Shown here in pieces: positions 5,211-5,355 of a DNA stretch of 5,355 bases. Position 1 is the first letter of the stretch, and each line of letters begins with the position of its first letter. The notes under the pieces were generated by a model. It saw only the letters and a list, made by a program, of their open reading frames with translations, had not been told where the DNA came from and did no database searches. The stretch is from Bdellovibrio sp. GTDB taxonomy: Bacteria > Bdellovibrionota > UBA1018. The stretch lies in NCBI GenBank assembly GCA_016213345.1, contig JACRAO010000029.1, positions 1 through 5,355 on the forward strand. The letters are read 5' to 3'. Both the position numbers and the translations under genes were made by a program.

Positions 5211-5354
5211 TAAATGTGTTCTTCTACACTCTTCTGGATAGAACGAGGTATTTTTTGTTACGTAGTTCTGGACACCGGCATTAGTTTGCCACGCTAAAGT
5301 AAACAAGTTAATAACAGTCAAAGAAAGGAAAAGGGAGTCAAGAGTTAAACAAAG
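5175..5354 (-). CDS. Possible partial ORF entering from the right edge, unrecognised
   Basis: A minus-strand frame is open for about 59 codons from the window edge to a TGA at 5177-5175. It begins with a hydrophobic run (SLFLSLTVINLFTLAW) followed by QTNAGVQNYV and a more polar, cysteine-containing end (FYPEECRRTHL, then a tail with another cysteine). It could be the C-terminal end of a gene lying beyond the window, or a small exported protein begun at a TTG, with the hydrophobic run as signal peptide. There is no ATG in frame and no recognisable motif. A competing plus-strand frame (5192-5281) is open over part of the same bases, so chance is a serious alternative. Confidence 0.2.
   Translation of the reverse strand, partial: LCLTLDSLFLSLTVINLFTLAWQTNAGVQNYVTKNTSFYPEECRRTHLSKRSCNFTLDL
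5286..5314 (+). promoter_or_regulatory. Weak promoter-like pair near the right edge
   Basis: TTGCCA (5286-5291, five of six matches to the -35 consensus) is followed after 17 bases by TAATAA (5309-5314, a poor -10). A purine-rich stretch with AAAGG and GGGAG (5321-5337) follows. This could be the promoter and leader of a rightward gene starting beyond the window. No start codon follows the purine run within the window. It lies inside the possible minus-strand open frame and both cannot be relied on. Confidence 0.15.
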
Positions 5355-5355
5355 A

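Overview
This is an AT-rich bacterial stretch with six well-supported protein genes, tightly packed up to about position 5007, followed by roughly 350 bases that look like decayed or edge sequence. No tRNA, rRNA, CRISPR array, transposase or complete mobile element is visible. The gene set is ordinary bacterial housekeeping plus glycan or envelope functions. The single-cluster ferredoxin type and the roughly 370-residue metallophosphoesterase resemble proteins I associate with Bdellovibrionota and other former deltaproteobacteria. That placement is an impression from remembered sequence flavour, not a search, and is held with low confidence. A Gram-negative cell is likely if the phosphoesterase really acts on lipid A precursors, which is not proven.

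Layout. On the minus strand, folE (GTP cyclohydrolase I, 51-653) faces away from a short Mrp/ApbC-type Fe-S carrier ATPase (701-1540, plus). The 47-base gap between them contains a perfect 9-bp AT-rich inverted repeat. The mrp-like gene is followed after 5 bases by a family 2 glycosyltransferase (1546-2328, plus), probably in the same transcript. That gene converges, with a 7-base gap, on a minus-strand pair: a [4Fe-4S] ferredoxin (3773-3492) whose 3' end overlaps the start of a polytopic GT-C/GT39-like membrane glycosyltransferase (about 3532-2336). Divergent from the ferredoxin is a calcineurin-like metallophosphoesterase (3889-5007, plus). It has an unusual hydrophobic insert and no properly spaced ribosome binding site. 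The ferredoxin/phosphoesterase gap of 115 bases carries a 7-bp inverted repeat, a perfect TATAAT and a tiny open frame ending two bases before the phosphoesterase start.

The last part (5008-5355) has no intact gene. It holds a coding-like plus-strand frame interrupted by two amber codons (5045-5191), a bulged 11-bp hairpin (core 5177-5206), and a minus-strand open frame running in from the right edge (5354-5175).

How the genes relate. Mrp and the ferredoxin both concern iron-sulfur chemistry. FolE feeds folate or queuosine synthesis. The two glycosyltransferases and the phosphoesterase suggest surface glycan or lipid work. They are not one obvious pathway, and I see no convincing evidence of a new defence, mobile or biosynthetic system here. 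The most unusual points are the ferredoxin/glycosyltransferase overlap built from 12-base imperfect repeats, the initiation region of the phosphoesterase, and the decayed frame at the right end.
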